Of a DNA stretch of 64,000 bases, positions 1 through 10,201 are shown piece after piece. Source of the stretch: PALSA-693 sp963729695 (lineage in GTDB: Bacteria; Actinomycetota; Acidimicrobiia; Acidimicrobiales; Palsa-688); assembly GCA_963729695.1 (NCBI GenBank), contig CAVSOT010000001.1:310001-374000 (forward strand), in the 5' to 3' direction. Position numbers and translations under genes: made by a program. Under the pieces are notes generated by a model. That model was given only the letters and a program-made list of their open reading frames with translations. It was not told where the DNA came from and ran no database searches. Each line of letters begins with the position of its first letter. Position 1 is the stretch's first letter.

Positions 1-284
1 GGTCGAGCGGATCCGGCCGGGCCTGACCCTGAGTGACACGGCCACCGCGGACGCAGGGTGGGGCGTTGTGTCGCCGGGGGGACTTGTACCCCACGTCGTT
101 GCGGACACCAGCCCCTCAAGCTTGGACCCTGGACTTCTTCCGGACGCCCCCGGACAGATGTCAGCAACGGCTGAATAATGACCCCTTATCGCACCGGCTG
201 AAACTGACCCCCCTGGCGGGTCCACCAACTGGAGGGTGTGGACTTCGAGCCTGGCGTCATGGTCGACGTCGGGGGTCAGGAGAA

Positions 285-1191
285 GTGATTGCTGTGGAGG
301 ATTGGGCTGAGATCCGCCGCCTGTATCGGGCGGAGGGGATGGGTATCAAGGCGATCGCCCGGCACATGAGGGTGGCTCGTAACACGGTGCGCGAGGCGGT
401 GCGCTCGGACATCCCGCCTCGTTACGAGCGGGAACGGAAGGGTTCGATCGTGGACGCGGTGGAGCCGGACATCCTGGCGTTGTTGAGGGAGTTCCCGACC
501 ATGCCGGCGACGGTGATCGCCGAGCGCATCGGCTGGCCGTATTCGGATCCGGGTCCTGCGCGACCGGGTGGCGGAGCTGCGGCCGTTGTTCGTGCCGCCC
601 GATCCGTGCCAGCGGACGTTTATCGGCCGGGCGAGTTGGGCCAGTTCGACCTGTGGCAGCCGGAGATTCCGATCCCGGTGGGCTTCGGCCAGGCCGACAA
701 GCTGTGGGTGGTGGTGGGCGCCATGGCCTTCTCCCGCTTCCTGGCCGGCTGGATGATCCCCTCCCGGGAGAGCCACGACGTGCTGGGCGGCCATCTCGAG
801 GTCCTGCGCCAGTTCCGGGCCGTGCCTCGCTGCGCCGTGTGGGACCAGGAGGGAGCTATCGGCCAGTGGCACGGCCCGAGGATGGTTTTCACCGAGGCCT
901 TCCAGGCCTTTCGGGGCACCCTGGGCATGGGCGCCCGGCTGTGTTTGCCTACGATCCCGAGACCAAGGGGATCATCGAACGCAACAACGGCTACTTGGAG
1001 ACCAGCTTCCTGCCCGGCCGGCGCTTCGAGGACGTGACCGACTTCAACCGCCAGCTGACCGCCTGGCTCGTCAAGGCCAACCACCGCATCCACGCCACCA
1101 CCAAGGTCCGCCCCACCGAGGCCGCCTACGAGGACCGCGGCGCCATGCTCGGCTTCCCGCCAGTGCTGCCCGACGCCGCGATGCCAACCTG
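285..1191 (+). pseudogene. istA: IS21-family transposase (IstA) remnant, frameshifted
   Basis: The GTG at 285 opens an IstA-like protein: an N-terminal helix-turn-helix (GMGIKAIARHMRVARNTVREAV), then the DDE integrase core, seen as the stretches GELGQFDLWQPEIPIP, SRESHDVLGGHLEVL and CAVWDQEGA. The family pattern can only be followed by changing frame near 545, near 620 and again near 940, where it continues as ETKGIIERNNGYLE. It ends abruptly after GFPPVLPD, so the C-terminal third and the partner gene istB are absent. It is a dead transposase fragment. The family assignment is firm; the exact indel positions are approximate. Confidence 0.85.
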
Positions 1192-1578
1192 ACCGAAGAA
1201 CAGCGCGACCTACTGCGCGAGTTCGGCCGTGACGGAGAAGTAGTCGTACGGGACGTAATCCGGCCGGTTATTCGCCCAGACTGGATGCGACCGAAAGCTG
1301 CCGTAGAACGGATCAAGGCGCGTTTACCGTTCGAGTTCTGCATGGCCGACTTCGTAAACGCCTGGAAGAAACTCAATATCCGGCCGACAACCGACGATCC
1401 CAATCCAGGTAGAACCAAAGAGCAGTTCTGCGTCTACGACGAGCCCCACCGAGACTACGTTTACTCCGAGGCATACGTCGATTATCTCGTGGACAAGCTC
1501 AGCACCGATACAAGATGGATCGACTTCTTCGGCAGGCAGCCCACACGGAAGGTCAGCCCAATCCGCGAGGCAGGATGA
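1180..1578 (+). pseudogene. 3' part of an unrecognised gene, cut by the IS21 remnant
   Basis: An open frame begins inside the end of the IS21 remnant and runs to a stop at 1578, with at least 133 codons. There is no convincing start or ribosome binding site; the first ATG (1285) lies inside the coherent part. The protein is polar and mixed-charge, with no membrane segment (for example LTEEQRDLLREFGRDGEVVV and YSEAYVDYLVDKLSTD). It looks like the C-terminal part of a soluble protein whose 5' end was lost when IS21 inserted. No family is recognised. Confidence 0.4.
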
Positions 1579-1658
1579 TCCTCACTTAGTGGGCTTTGTA
1601 CCAGCCCGTTGGGACGGCTCGCGATCGGTAGAGCAATGGACCAAGGTGCGCCCTAGGG

Positions 1659-1877
1659 CTAACCAGGCGGTTTCACACGCCGACGCCTTCGCCACAGTAT
1701 CCCCGCCGCGAGGATAACGACGATGGCCGCGACGACAATCGCGATGCGCGCTCCCCCGTGGGTTTGGTCAATCGCGACACCGGCGACCACAACAATTACT
1801 CCTGCAGTCACCCATGCGCGGTCGCTGACAAAGCGCCGACGAAGTTCGAGTAGGTATGTAAAAGGATCTCTGGGCAC
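1659..1877 (-). CDS. Small two-helix membrane protein, candidate RHS immunity protein
   Basis: This 72-aa protein has a charged N-terminus, two hydrophobic helices (about residues 22-36 and 43-61) and an Arg-rich tail (WRRRRRRVKPPG), which by the positive-inside rule would face the cytoplasm. Its ATG lies 4 bp after the stop codon of the 2221-aa RHS gene, so the two are almost certainly co-translated. A small gene directly behind a variable RHS tip is the normal place for an immunity gene, and a membrane location would suit a toxin acting on the envelope. The sequence shows the architecture and spacing; the immunity role is inferred. Confidence 0.6.
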   Translation of the reverse strand: MPRDPFTYLLELRRRFVSDRAWVTAGVIVVVAGVAIDQTHGGARIAIVVAAIVVILAAGILWRRRRRVKPPG

Positions 1878-1881
1878 TTAG

Positions 1882-4800
1882 TCACCAGTCCAGCCATGAG
1901 ATTCGACGCTCATGATAAACGTGACTGCGACCACCCCATACGCCACCTGGCCGCCATACTGGGCCAACCTCCCAGTCGCCCCCGTGACGCCCGCCTACGC
2001 AAGCGGATACGCCCCACTCGAGCCCCGCGCCTCCACCCCAGCATCCGGATGCATGTTGAGAAAACGTTCTGTGTGAGTAGAGAACCGCGACGCCAGGGGT
2101 AGACAGACCTCGTTGGCCGCCTGACACGTACGCGTGTCCGCCCTGGAATCCGATGCCGTAGCACTTGATCGGACAGAACCCCACATTCACGTCGGTGTGC
2201 CTGTAGACGGAGCGTGTGGCGTGCCACGCTGCGTGCCACCAGTGGTGCCATCCCCATTGGCCGTTGAGGTCGGTGCAGTTGATGGGGTCTTGGTTGCAGT
2301 AGTCGTAGTTGTTGGCGGAGCCTCCGGGGATGGGGTCGCTTTGGAGGAAGTGGGCGGTGGTGGGGTTGTAGAGGCGTTGGCCCATGAGGATGAGGCCGGC
2401 GAGGGGGTCGCCGGAGTCGCGGCGTTTGGCGCCGAGCCAGCCGTAGCGGGGGGTGGTCGTGTTGGTGGTGCGGGGTACGCCGAATTCGGTGGATTCGAAG
2501 TAGTTGTCGGTCCCGGTGGCGGTGGTGGTGTTGGGGGTGGTGGCGACGATGTCGTTGTGGATGTTGGCGAGTTGGAGTTCGTCGCTGCCGGTGTTGGTGA
2601 CGATGGCGGCCAGGTTGCCGTCTGGGGCTTGGATGTTGCGGGTCCAGCTGAGGTCGGATCCGGCTAGCCAGGCTGGGCTGTCGGTGCTGTCGGCGTAGTG
2701 GTCGGTTTCGGTGACGCCGGTGGTGGAGGTGGTGATGGATCGGATCCGCTGAGCGGGGTCGAGGTTGTAGGTTTTGGCGGCGGTTCCTTGGGTTTGGCTG
2801 GCCACCATGTCGTTGTTGTAGTAGCCGACGGTGAGGTTGGTGCCTGCTGCGTCGGCGGCGGGGACGGTGGTGGTCCGCCCGAGGGGGTCGTAGTTGTAGC
2901 CGCTGGCCACGGCGAGGCGGTCGGCTTGGTCGTAGCTGTGGGTGGTGGTGACGGGGCTGGTGGTGGTGGTGCAGTTGCCGGTGCTGTCGGGGGGGTAGGC
3001 GGCTAGGGCGGTGCGGTTGCTGTCGGCGTCGTAGGTGTACACGCGGGTGGTGCACACGGCCGGGGTGGCGGTTTGGTCTTCGTCGGCCACGGTGGTGAGC
3101 CGTCCGTCGTTGTCGTAGCCGTAGGTTTGGGCGGAGCCGACGGGGAAGGCGGCGGCGGGGTCGCTGCTGGTTTGGTTGGCGATTTGGTCGTGGGCGGAGT
3201 ATTGGGCGGTGAAGGCCATCCACGTGGTAACACCCATGGTGTAGGTGAGCCCGGTAGTTTGGCCTTGATCGTTGTAGCTGCGGGTGGCGGCCAGGCCGTT
3301 GGGATAGGTCTCGCCGGCCAGGTTCCCGTCGGCGTCGTAGGTGGCGGTGAAGGTGCCGGCTTGGCTGTCGGTCAGGGCGGTGAGGAGCTGGCGGTGATCG
3401 GTGGCGGTGTCGTAGCTGTAGGTGACGCTGCCTTTGCCGTCGTTGGCGGTGGCGGGCTGGCCGTCGGGGGTGTAGGTGGTGGTGGAGGTGACGCCGTCGG
3501 CGTCGGTGTAGGAGTTGGTGCGCCCGTCGTTGTCGTAGCCGGTGGCGATGCTGCTCGACACGGTGGGGGTGCTGGTGGGGCAGACGGTGGGCGGGATGCC
3601 GGAGATGTTGCCGGTCAGGGTGGCCAGGCCGGTGGTGGGGTCGTAGCCGGTGTAGGTGGCGGGCAGGGCGGTGTCGCCGGTGCCGCTGGTGGTGGTGGTT
3701 TTGACGCAGGCCCGCTCGCCGTTGTCGTAGATGGTGGTGGTGGTGCGGGTGGCCGTCCCGGAGGCGTCAACCACTTGGGTGGGGTCGCCCCACATGGTGT
3801 AGCTGGTGGTGGTGGTGGTGGGCGTGGTGGGCCCGGTGGTGGGCTGGGCGGCCGGGCCGGTTTGGCAGACCAGGCCGGCTTCGCCCGGGTTGGCGCAGGG
3901 TCCGGTGCCGGTGGCGGTGTAGTAGGTGGTGAGGGTGGTGTGGGCGTCGCCGCCGGCAGGGCCGGCGGGGAGGCGGGTTTCGATGGTGCGGCCTTCGTTG
4001 TCGTAGCGGGTGGTGGTGACCAGGTCGGGGTTGCTGCCGCCCATGACGGTGGTTTTGGTGGTGGCTTGGCGGAGGGTCCAGCCGTCGGGGTCGCCGGCCA
4101 CCATGGCGGCGTAGCCGTTGTGGGTGGTGCGGGTGTCGTGGTCGACCCCGTCGGCGGTTTGGGCCGCGGTGGTGATGGTGGTGGCCAGGCGGTAGGGGCC
4201 GCCGTCGGCGGCTAGGTCGCTGTTGGGGGCGCCTTCGTCGTAGGTAGTGTGGGTGTGGTCCCGGGCGTCGACGGTGGTCCCGTCGGGCAGGGTGACGGGG
4301 TGGGTGGGGTCGACGGTGTCGAGTAGTTCGGTGCCGTCGGCCGAGTAGGTGTTGATGGTGGCCAACAGGTTGGCCCGATCCGCTGCGCTGGTGGTGATCG
4401 AAGCCACATACGGGTCGAGGTTGGGGTAGCTGGAGGGGGTGAGGGCTTCGGCCCGGGCCAGCGCCCCGAGTTGCCAGATGGTGTTGCCGTGGTTGTCGTA
4501 GCCGGTGGCGGCTACCTGCCAGGCGCCGGCCCCGTAGGTGGCGGTGTTCACTTCTCGGCCGTTCACATCGAGATAGTGCAGGGTGGCGTAGGGCCAGTCG
4601 GCGCCGGCCACGGTGGCCGGGGTGGTCCCGGCCGGGACGTAACTGGCCGGGAACACTGCCGCTGCGTAGGCGGGCAGGTCGGTGGTCTGGCCCCAGGCGG
4701 CGGTGGTGGCGCCGCCCAGCTCGACGGGGGCGGTCACCCCGCCGACGGTGCCGGTGACGGGCACCCCGTAGACGATGGTAGTGGTGTCGGTCCCGCCGGC

Positions 4801-7800
4801 GGGGTTGGGGCGGGCCACCCCAGTGAGCCGGCCGGCGGTGTCGTAGCTGAAGCTGTAGCCGTTCAGGCCCGGCGGGACCACGCTGGCCAGCCGTCCGTCG
4901 GGGGTGTAGCTGTAGGTGGTTTGCAGGGCCGGGGTGATGCGGGGGTCCCAGGTGGCGCGCAGCAGCCCGGTGTTGTCGTAGGAGTAGGCGGCCACCGCCG
5001 CGGTGGTCATGGTGTTGGCGTGGGTGGGATCGGCGGCGGTGAAACTCACCGTTTTCAGCGACCCAGCCACGTCACCCCACCCGGCCGGGGTGGTCCCGGC
5101 GGCGGTGGTGGCGGCGGCGTAGTTGAGGGTGAGGGTGCGACACCCGGCCGTGGTCAGCGGGCTGGTGGTGCAGATCACGCCGGCCGGGGCGGGCCCGACG
5201 ATCTGGGTGACCCGGCCGTCGCCGTCGTGGGTGTAGGTGGTGCTGGTCGCGCTGCCTGGCTCCACCACGCTTTGGGTTGGCCAGGTGTGGCCGCCGTCGG
5301 AGGTGGTGTAGGTGGTGACGGTGCCGTCGGGGTCGGTCAAGGTGAAGCTGGTGGCCGAGACCTTGGCCAGCACCGACCCGTCGCCGGCGTCGCCCAGGCC
5401 TTGGTAGCTGATCGGATAGGTGGAGATAGAGCTGGTGGCCTGGTAGTCGTCTTCGGAGCCGTCCGCTCCGGTCATGACCACGTAGCCCTGGCTGGTGTCG
5501 TCCTGCAAGGTCAGGTCGGCGTCGCCGGCGGTGGGCCCGGGCAGGTCGGAGGTCCAGCCCGGCCCGAAGATCCCGTCTTGGACCAGGGTCAGATCGTCGT
5601 AGAAGATGGTGTCGGTGGGCTTGCCTTGGGCGAAGCCGTTGTAGAGACGGATGAAGGCCTCGGTGGACCCCTCGGGCACCCAGAAGGTGACCGACACCAC
5701 CTGCCAGGCGTTGGTGGCGGTGGGCGTCGTCCCGGCGGTCACACCGTAGGAGCCTGAGCCTACGCGGGTTAAGGCCACCGGCCGCTCGCCTCGGGTGGTG
5801 TTGTCCGGGGTGAGGCCGGTGCCGGCCGGTACGTACTCGCGGGCGGTGAAGGTGTAGGTGTGTCCGCCGGCCAGGCCCAGGCGCAGAGCGCCGCTGTCGC
5901 CGCCGACCGAGGCGAAGGTGTCGCTACTGGAGCCGGAGGCGGTCGGGGCGCTCTGCAGGCTGTCGGCCCCGAGCACGGTAGGCGACGTTGCCGAGGCGAC
6001 GGTGCTGTTGGTGGCAGCGAAGCTGGACAGGTCGCTCTCTACGTTGTGGATGTTGGCCGGCAGGGTGTTGCCGGTCTCTCCGGTGGGATCGGCGGTGGTG
6101 ATGGACCGGCCCACCGACAGGCTGCCGGTGGCGGTGGGGACTTGGGCGTCGCTGGCCGAGATCTGGTAGTCGCCGGTAAGCAGGCTGACCTGGCCGGGCC
6201 CGGCCTTCTCGGACGCGTAGCTGGCTCCAAAGGCGTGGGCGGCCAGCTGGACGTTGGCCGGCGGCGAGCAGGCGGTGGGGCTGGGGGCGGTGGGCGAGGC
6301 GTAGGAGCACAGCTCCACTTGGATCAGCCCGTCGGATCCGCCGGCGTTGCGGATGGTTTGCGCCAGGTTCCACGACAGGGCGGCCACGTTCCCTGACCCG
6401 TCCGGGCTGACCGGCCAGGTCGGGTTGGTGTTCGAGCCCGGGATGGTCACGTCCCCGGCGGGGATCTGCCCGAAGGTGGCGGTGGTGCCCTGGCGGTATT
6501 GGTAGGCGGCGTACTGCCCGGCCGGGATGGTGCCGGCCACAGCCACCGACGCCTGGGTGCGGTCCTGGTCGGCCGGGCTGGACAGGGCCACCCCGTTGCC
6601 CACCGCGAAAGTATAAGTAGCGGCCGGGGAGATGTTGCCGGCCTTGTCCTCGGCCTGCACCGACAAGGTGTGCCACCCCGCCCCGAGGCCGCTCAGCGTG
6701 CTCGACGCCGCCGCCGCCCAGGCCGACCACGTCCCCGAGTCCAGCTTGGTCTGGTAGCTGGCGACGCCGCTGCCGCCGCCGTTGTCGGTGGCCGTGTAAC
6801 TCAAGGTGCCGCCGCTCGAGCTACTCCAGCCGTTAGCCGGGAAGGTGGTGCTGGTGATAGTCGGCGTGCCGGGGGGCACGGTGTCCACGTTGAAGGCGCA
6901 CCACGGCGAGAACGACGCCGAGTACACCGTCCCGTCATAGCCGCGGGCCAGCCAACTGTAGGACGAGCCGTTTACCAACGTGCCGGAGGGGACGGTCCAC
7001 GACGCCGTCGAGCCCGAGGTGACCGTCGGCGAGTAGTACTGGCCGCCGATCTGGCTGCCGCCGCTGTGCCAAATCTCGAACGCCCCCTGCAAGCTGCCGC
7101 CGTCGGGGTCAGACACTTTCACCTTCAACGTGGGGGTGGTGGTGTTCACCCACGGCAGCGGAGACCCCGTCGTGCAGGCGGTGGCCGGGATAGTGGCCGG
7201 GCTGGTGGCCGTGTTCGGGTAGTTGTCGTAAGTCAACACCAGTTGGTAGGCGTTGAACTGCTGAAAGCTGTACTGCCCGGCGTTCTCCAATCCTACGAAA
7301 CCGATCGGCGGCGGGCTGGTCGAGGAACTCACCCAGGTGTTGTAGCTGTAGGTCAACGTGGGCGACGAGAAACTCACCGATGACCCCGACGCCGCCGAGG
7401 CCAACACCGCCCCCTGCTTGGCCCCCGCATAGGAGGCGGCGGTGGCGTGATACAGGCTGATCGTGTAGTTATACGGGGCCCCGCCGGCCAGATTGCTCAA
7501 GCTGATCACCGCGTTGGTCACGTACTTGCCGTCGATCGACGAATAATCAAACGAGCCCACCGACCGCCAATACCGATCCGACCCGCCCGAGCCGCCCTGA
7601 TCATTCCCGACCCGCAGCCCGCAGTTGCCGCAGCCCGCCCCGCCCGTGCTGGCGTAGGTCTTCAAGTCCGAGGAGCCCAACAGCAACGACGGATCGATCG
7701 TCACCGGATAATCCGACACGCCCAGCGAATCCAGCCACCCCTGGCTGACCGACAGGCTCACCTGGTGGGCGTTGCCCGACCCGCCCGTCGACCACTGCGG

Positions 7801-8547
7801 CGCCGCCGCCGGAACTGGCTGGTCCGTCGAGCCGAGCACCACCGGCTCGGCCAGATCGGCCTGCACCCCCGCCGAGGCCGACGGGGTCAGGTCCCCCGAC
7901 CCGTCCGACACGTACCCCGTCGAGCCGGTCGAGAACACAAACGACGAACGATCCGGCCGTTGATGCAACACCACCTGCTCCTCCACCCCGGACGGGTATA
8001 CCCGGTACACCAAATCCGCCCCCGGCCAGGCGTTGGCGTACGTGACCGCCTGCCCGCCATCTGACAGTTCCGGCTTCACCCCCGCCGCTGCCCCCACCGG
8101 CGTGTAACTCAACTCCCCACTCGACGAACCGGTGTCCACCACCAAACCCGTCGGCAACGGCTCAAAATGGGCCGTCCAACTGTTCGCCTTCGACCGCAAA
8201 CCCCCCGCCACCGACGCATCCGCTACCAGCGACGAATCCACCGGCTGCCACTGCCCCGCGCCATCCTGATAGTTCAACGGGGCCATCGACAACACCAACG
8301 TCTGCGACCCATCCGGATTGGCGTACGTCCTCGTACTCTGCGACCGGTCCCCCACGATCTCCCGGCTCACCCCCGCCACAAACCCCGCCGGCCTGGTCGC
8401 CGCAGACGACTGGGCCATCGGATCGGACTGCGCTGCCGAAGCCGCTCTGGGCCTAGCCAACACGGCCGGAACCATCCCCGCCACCACCGCTACCGCCACT
8501 GTCACGGCCACAACCGCGCGCCAGAACAAAGGCCTGGACCAACCCAT
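1882..8547 (-). CDS. RHS/YD-repeat protein 1 with DNRLRE-like domain and variable C-terminal tip
   Basis: This intact 2221-aa protein starts MGWSRPLFWRAVVAVT with a hydrophobic export or anchor segment (about residues 8-32). A DNRLRE-like beta domain follows (about 290-450, around TYASTGGAGCGNCGLRVGND), then fibronectin-like segments, then a long array of YD repeats of the type YDxxGR. The RHS core reads RYGWLGAKRRDSGDP and GQRLYNPTTAHFLQSDP and ends in DPINCTDLNG. The last 124 residues (1885-2256) are unlike any other part of the window: rich in Gly, Trp and His, with four Cys. Such tips are the toxic part in known polymorphic RHS toxins, but the fold is not recognised here. The ATG at 8547 is supported by GAAGGGGC upstream and by the same start context in RHS 2. 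Confidence 0.85.
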   Translation of the reverse strand: MGWSRPLFWRAVVAVTVAVAVVAGMVPAVLARPRAASAAQSDPMAQSSAATRPAGFVAGVSREIVGDRSQSTRTYANPDGSQTLVLSMAPLNYQDGAGQWQPVDSSLVADASVAGGLRSKANSWTAHFEPLPTGLVVDTGSSSGELSYTPVGAAAGVKPELSDGGQAVTYANAWPGADLVYRVYPSGVEEQVVLHQRPDRSSFVFSTGSTGYVSDGSGDLTPSASAGVQADLAEPVVLGSTDQPVPAAAPQWSTGGSGNAHQVSLSVSQGWLDSLGVSDYPVTIDPSLLLGSSDLKTYASTGGAGCGNCGLRVGNDQGGSGGSDRYWRSVGSFDYSSIDGKYVTNAVISLSNLAGGAPYNYTISLYHATAASYAGAKQGAVLASAASGSSVSFSSPTLTYSYNTWVSSSTSPPPIGFVGLENAGQYSFQQFNAYQLVLTYDNYPNTATSPATIPATACTTGSPLPWVNTTTPTLKVKVSDPDGGSLQGAFEIWHSGGSQIGGQYYSPTVTSGSTASWTVPSGTLVNGSSYSWLARGYDGTVYSASFSPWCAFNVDTVPPGTPTITSTTFPANGWSSSSGGTLSYTATDNGGGSGVASYQTKLDSGTWSAWAAAASSTLSGLGAGWHTLSVQAEDKAGNISPAATYTFAVGNGVALSSPADQDRTQASVAVAGTIPAGQYAAYQYRQGTTATFGQIPAGDVTIPGSNTNPTWPVSPDGSGNVAALSWNLAQTIRNAGGSDGLIQVELCSYASPTAPSPTACSPPANVQLAAHAFGASYASEKAGPGQVSLLTGDYQISASDAQVPTATGSLSVGRSITTADPTGETGNTLPANIHNVESDLSSFAATNSTVASATSPTVLGADSLQSAPTASGSSSDTFASVGGDSGALRLGLAGGHTYTFTAREYVPAGTGLTPDNTTRGERPVALTRVGSGSYGVTAGTTPTATNAWQVVSVTFWVPEGSTEAFIRLYNGFAQGKPTDTIFYDDLTLVQDGIFGPGWTSDLPGPTAGDADLTLQDDTSQGYVVMTGADGSEDDYQATSSISTYPISYQGLGDAGDGSVLAKVSATSFTLTDPDGTVTTYTTSDGGHTWPTQSVVEPGSATSTTYTHDGDGRVTQIVGPAPAGVICTTSPLTTAGCRTLTLNYAAATTAAGTTPAGWGDVAGSLKTVSFTAADPTHANTMTTAAVAAYSYDNTGLLRATWDPRITPALQTTYSYTPDGRLASVVPPGLNGYSFSYDTAGRLTGVARPNPAGGTDTTTIVYGVPVTGTVGGVTAPVELGGATTAAWGQTTDLPAYAAAVFPASYVPAGTTPATVAGADWPYATLHYLDVNGREVNTATYGAGAWQVAATGYDNHGNTIWQLGALARAEALTPSSYPNLDPYVASITTSAADRANLLATINTYSADGTELLDTVDPTHPVTLPDGTTVDARDHTHTTYDEGAPNSDLAADGGPYRLATTITTAAQTADGVDHDTRTTHNGYAAMVAGDPDGWTLRQATTKTTVMGGSNPDLVTTTRYDNEGRTIETRLPAGPAGGDAHTTLTTYYTATGTGPCANPGEAGLVCQTGPAAQPTTGPTTPTTTTTSYTMWGDPTQVVDASGTATRTTTTIYDNGERACVKTTTTSGTGDTALPATYTGYDPTTGLATLTGNISGIPPTVCPTSTPTVSSSIATGYDNDGRTNSYTDADGVTSTTTYTPDGQPATANDGKGSVTYSYDTATDHRQLLTALTDSQAGTFTATYDADGNLAGETYPNGLAATRSYNDQGQTTGLTYTMGVTTWMAFTAQYSAHDQIANQTSSDPAAAFPVGSAQTYGYDNDGRLTTVADEDQTATPAVCTTRVYTYDADSNRTALAAYPPDSTGNCTTTTSPVTTTHSYDQADRLAVASGYNYDPLGRTTTVPAADAAGTNLTVGYYNNDMVASQTQGTAAKTYNLDPAQRIRSITTSTTGVTETDHYADSTDSPAWLAGSDLSWTRNIQAPDGNLAAIVTNTGSDELQLANIHNDIVATTPNTTTATGTDNYFESTEFGVPRTTNTTTPRYGWLGAKRRDSGDPLAGLILMGQRLYNPTTAHFLQSDPIPGGSANNYDYCNQDPINCTDLNGQWGWHHWWHAAWHATRSVYRHTDVNVGFCPIKCYGIGFQGGHAYVSGGQRGLSTPGVAVLYSHRTFSQHASGCWGGGAGLEWGVSACVGGRHGGDWEVGPVWRPGGVWGGRSHVYHERRISWLDW

Positions 8548-8603
8548 AAAAATGCTGCCCCTTCAACTTCTGTCTAAGAGAATCCTGAGATGACGGCGGA
8601 AAC
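8548..8603 (-). promoter_or_regulatory. Leader of RHS 1 with 11-bp-spaced direct repeat, shared with RHS 2
   Basis: Read on the minus strand, the leader holds TCTCAG (8590-8585) and TCTTAG (8579-8574), starting 11 bp apart, followed by 26 nt to the ATG and by the Shine-Dalgarno-like GAAGGGGC (8564-8557). The leader of RHS 2 at 15047-15101 has the same order, spacing and flanking GTTTCCG-CGTCATCT block. Two half-sites one helical turn apart are typical for OmpR-family response regulators; the actual regulator is unknown. Confidence 0.55.
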
Positions 8604-8854
8604 CTAACCACGCTCCATCCCGGCGATCAAGTCAAAGCACCCCCCATCTTCTCCCGCCGCAAAACGATCTAACCCCGTTGACAGCACCATCATCCCGTCC
8701 TGAGTTGCGACCTTTTCACCACCGGCAACGCAACGTATGACCTGCAAAGGGTGAGTCGGTAGTGGTGTAGAGGCGTGGTTGGACGGTGTTTCGTAGCTCG
8801 GTGATAAGCGGTGTTGGATCGACCTGTTGATGATCTTATCATGGTATAGGTGAG

Positions 8855-10201
8855 TTAGGAAGTACCTTCTTTCGATAGTATAGCTGGTTCAGGGCGTACA
8901 CGTGTCGCGCGGACGGTCGGGCGTGGCAGCGTATTCGGTTGGTTGGCAGTGCTGCAAAGTGTCAACAGCGGCGGCCTCGATGGCTGGTCGGGGGTAGTGA
9001 TCGCATGGCCTGTGAAGCGGGCGGTCTTGAGTGTTTCGGCGCTCATGTAACGCTTGGTGATGGCCTATTCGTCGGATTGTTCGGCTAACAGGGCGCCGAC
9101 GAGGCGGATCACCGAGGCTCGGTTGGGGAAGATGCCAACACATCGGTGCGTGGCGGATCTCCTTGTTCAGGCGTTCTTGAGGGTTGTTGGATCGGATCTT
9201 GGGCCAGTGCTCGACCGGGAAGGCGGCGAAGGCCAGGATGTCGTCGGCGGCGTCGAGCAAGATGACGGCGATATGCGGGAAGCCGGCCTCGGTCAGGCGG
9301 TCGACCACGTCGCCCAGCTGGTTCCAGGTGGCGTCACGGTCGGGCTGTTCGAAGATGGAGCGGACCAGGGTGGCGATCATGGGCTAGGAGCCTTTGGGGA
9401 TGCGGGTGGCCAGGTTGGCTATGAAGTGGGTTCGGCACCGCTGCCACGAAGCGTCGAAAAACACCGCGGCTATGGCCGCTTTGATCCCGCTGTGAGCGTG
9501 GAGACGACCAGCTCCACCCCGACAGGCCCCGGGCCACCAGCGAGCGCAGGAACTCGGTCCACGCCTCGGTGCTCTCAGTGGTCACGATGTCGAAGCCGAC
9601 GATCTCCCGGCGGCTCTCGGCGTTGACCGCGGTGGCGATCACCGCCGAGACGTTGACCACCCGGCCGCTCTCGCGCACCTTCTGGGTCGACGCGTAAATC
9701 CACAGATACCGATACGGTCCGGCATCGAGGGGCCGGTCGCGGAACTCGGCCACCTTTGGCGTCCAGCTCGGCGGCCATGCGAGACACCTGCGACCTCGAG
9801 ATGCTCTCGACGCCCATGGCCCGCACCAGATGATCCAGGCGCCGGGTGGACACTCCTTCCACATAGGCCTGGCCGATCACTGCCACCAGGGCCTGCTCGG
9901 CCCGCCGACAGCGGCGTGAGCAGCCAGTCCGGGTAATAGGTGCTCTCCCGCAGCTTGGGGATGGCCAGATCGATCGTGCCCACCCGGGTATCCCAATCCC
10001 GGACCCGATAGCCGTTAAGGAGTTGTGCGATCCTCGGACCGCTCCCCGAACGCGGCGCCACACATGGCCGACGCCTGCGCTGACATCAGCCTCCGCGAAA
10101 GCCGCCAACATGGCCCAGGGCCAGATCGACGTCGCTATCGACACCCTCCATGTACTTGCTGGCCAAGCCACCACGTCAATAGTTGTAGGGACAGTCACCA
10201 T
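8855..10201 (-). pseudogene. IS256 (mutator)-family transposase, multiply frameshifted
   Basis: Pieces of one IS256-type transposase can be read in all three minus-strand frames in order: NGYRVRDWDTRVGTIDLAIP, then YVEGVSTRRLDHLVRAMGVE, SISRSQVSRMAAELDAK, YRYLWIYASTQKVRESGRVV, the central catalytic part ending in ESTEAWTEFLRSLVARGL, then DAADDILAFAAFPVEHWPK, NNPQERLNKEIR and finally the usual C-terminal WAITKRYMSAETL. At least five frame changes are needed, so no functional protein is made. The order and motifs make the family certain; terminal repeats were not found. Confidence 0.9.

Noticed and set aside
2134..7383. Long Gly/Val-rich plus-strand frames opposite RHS 1
   Set aside because: They are the antisense of Thr/Asp/Tyr-rich YD repeats; they have no ribosome binding sites and only low-complexity products.
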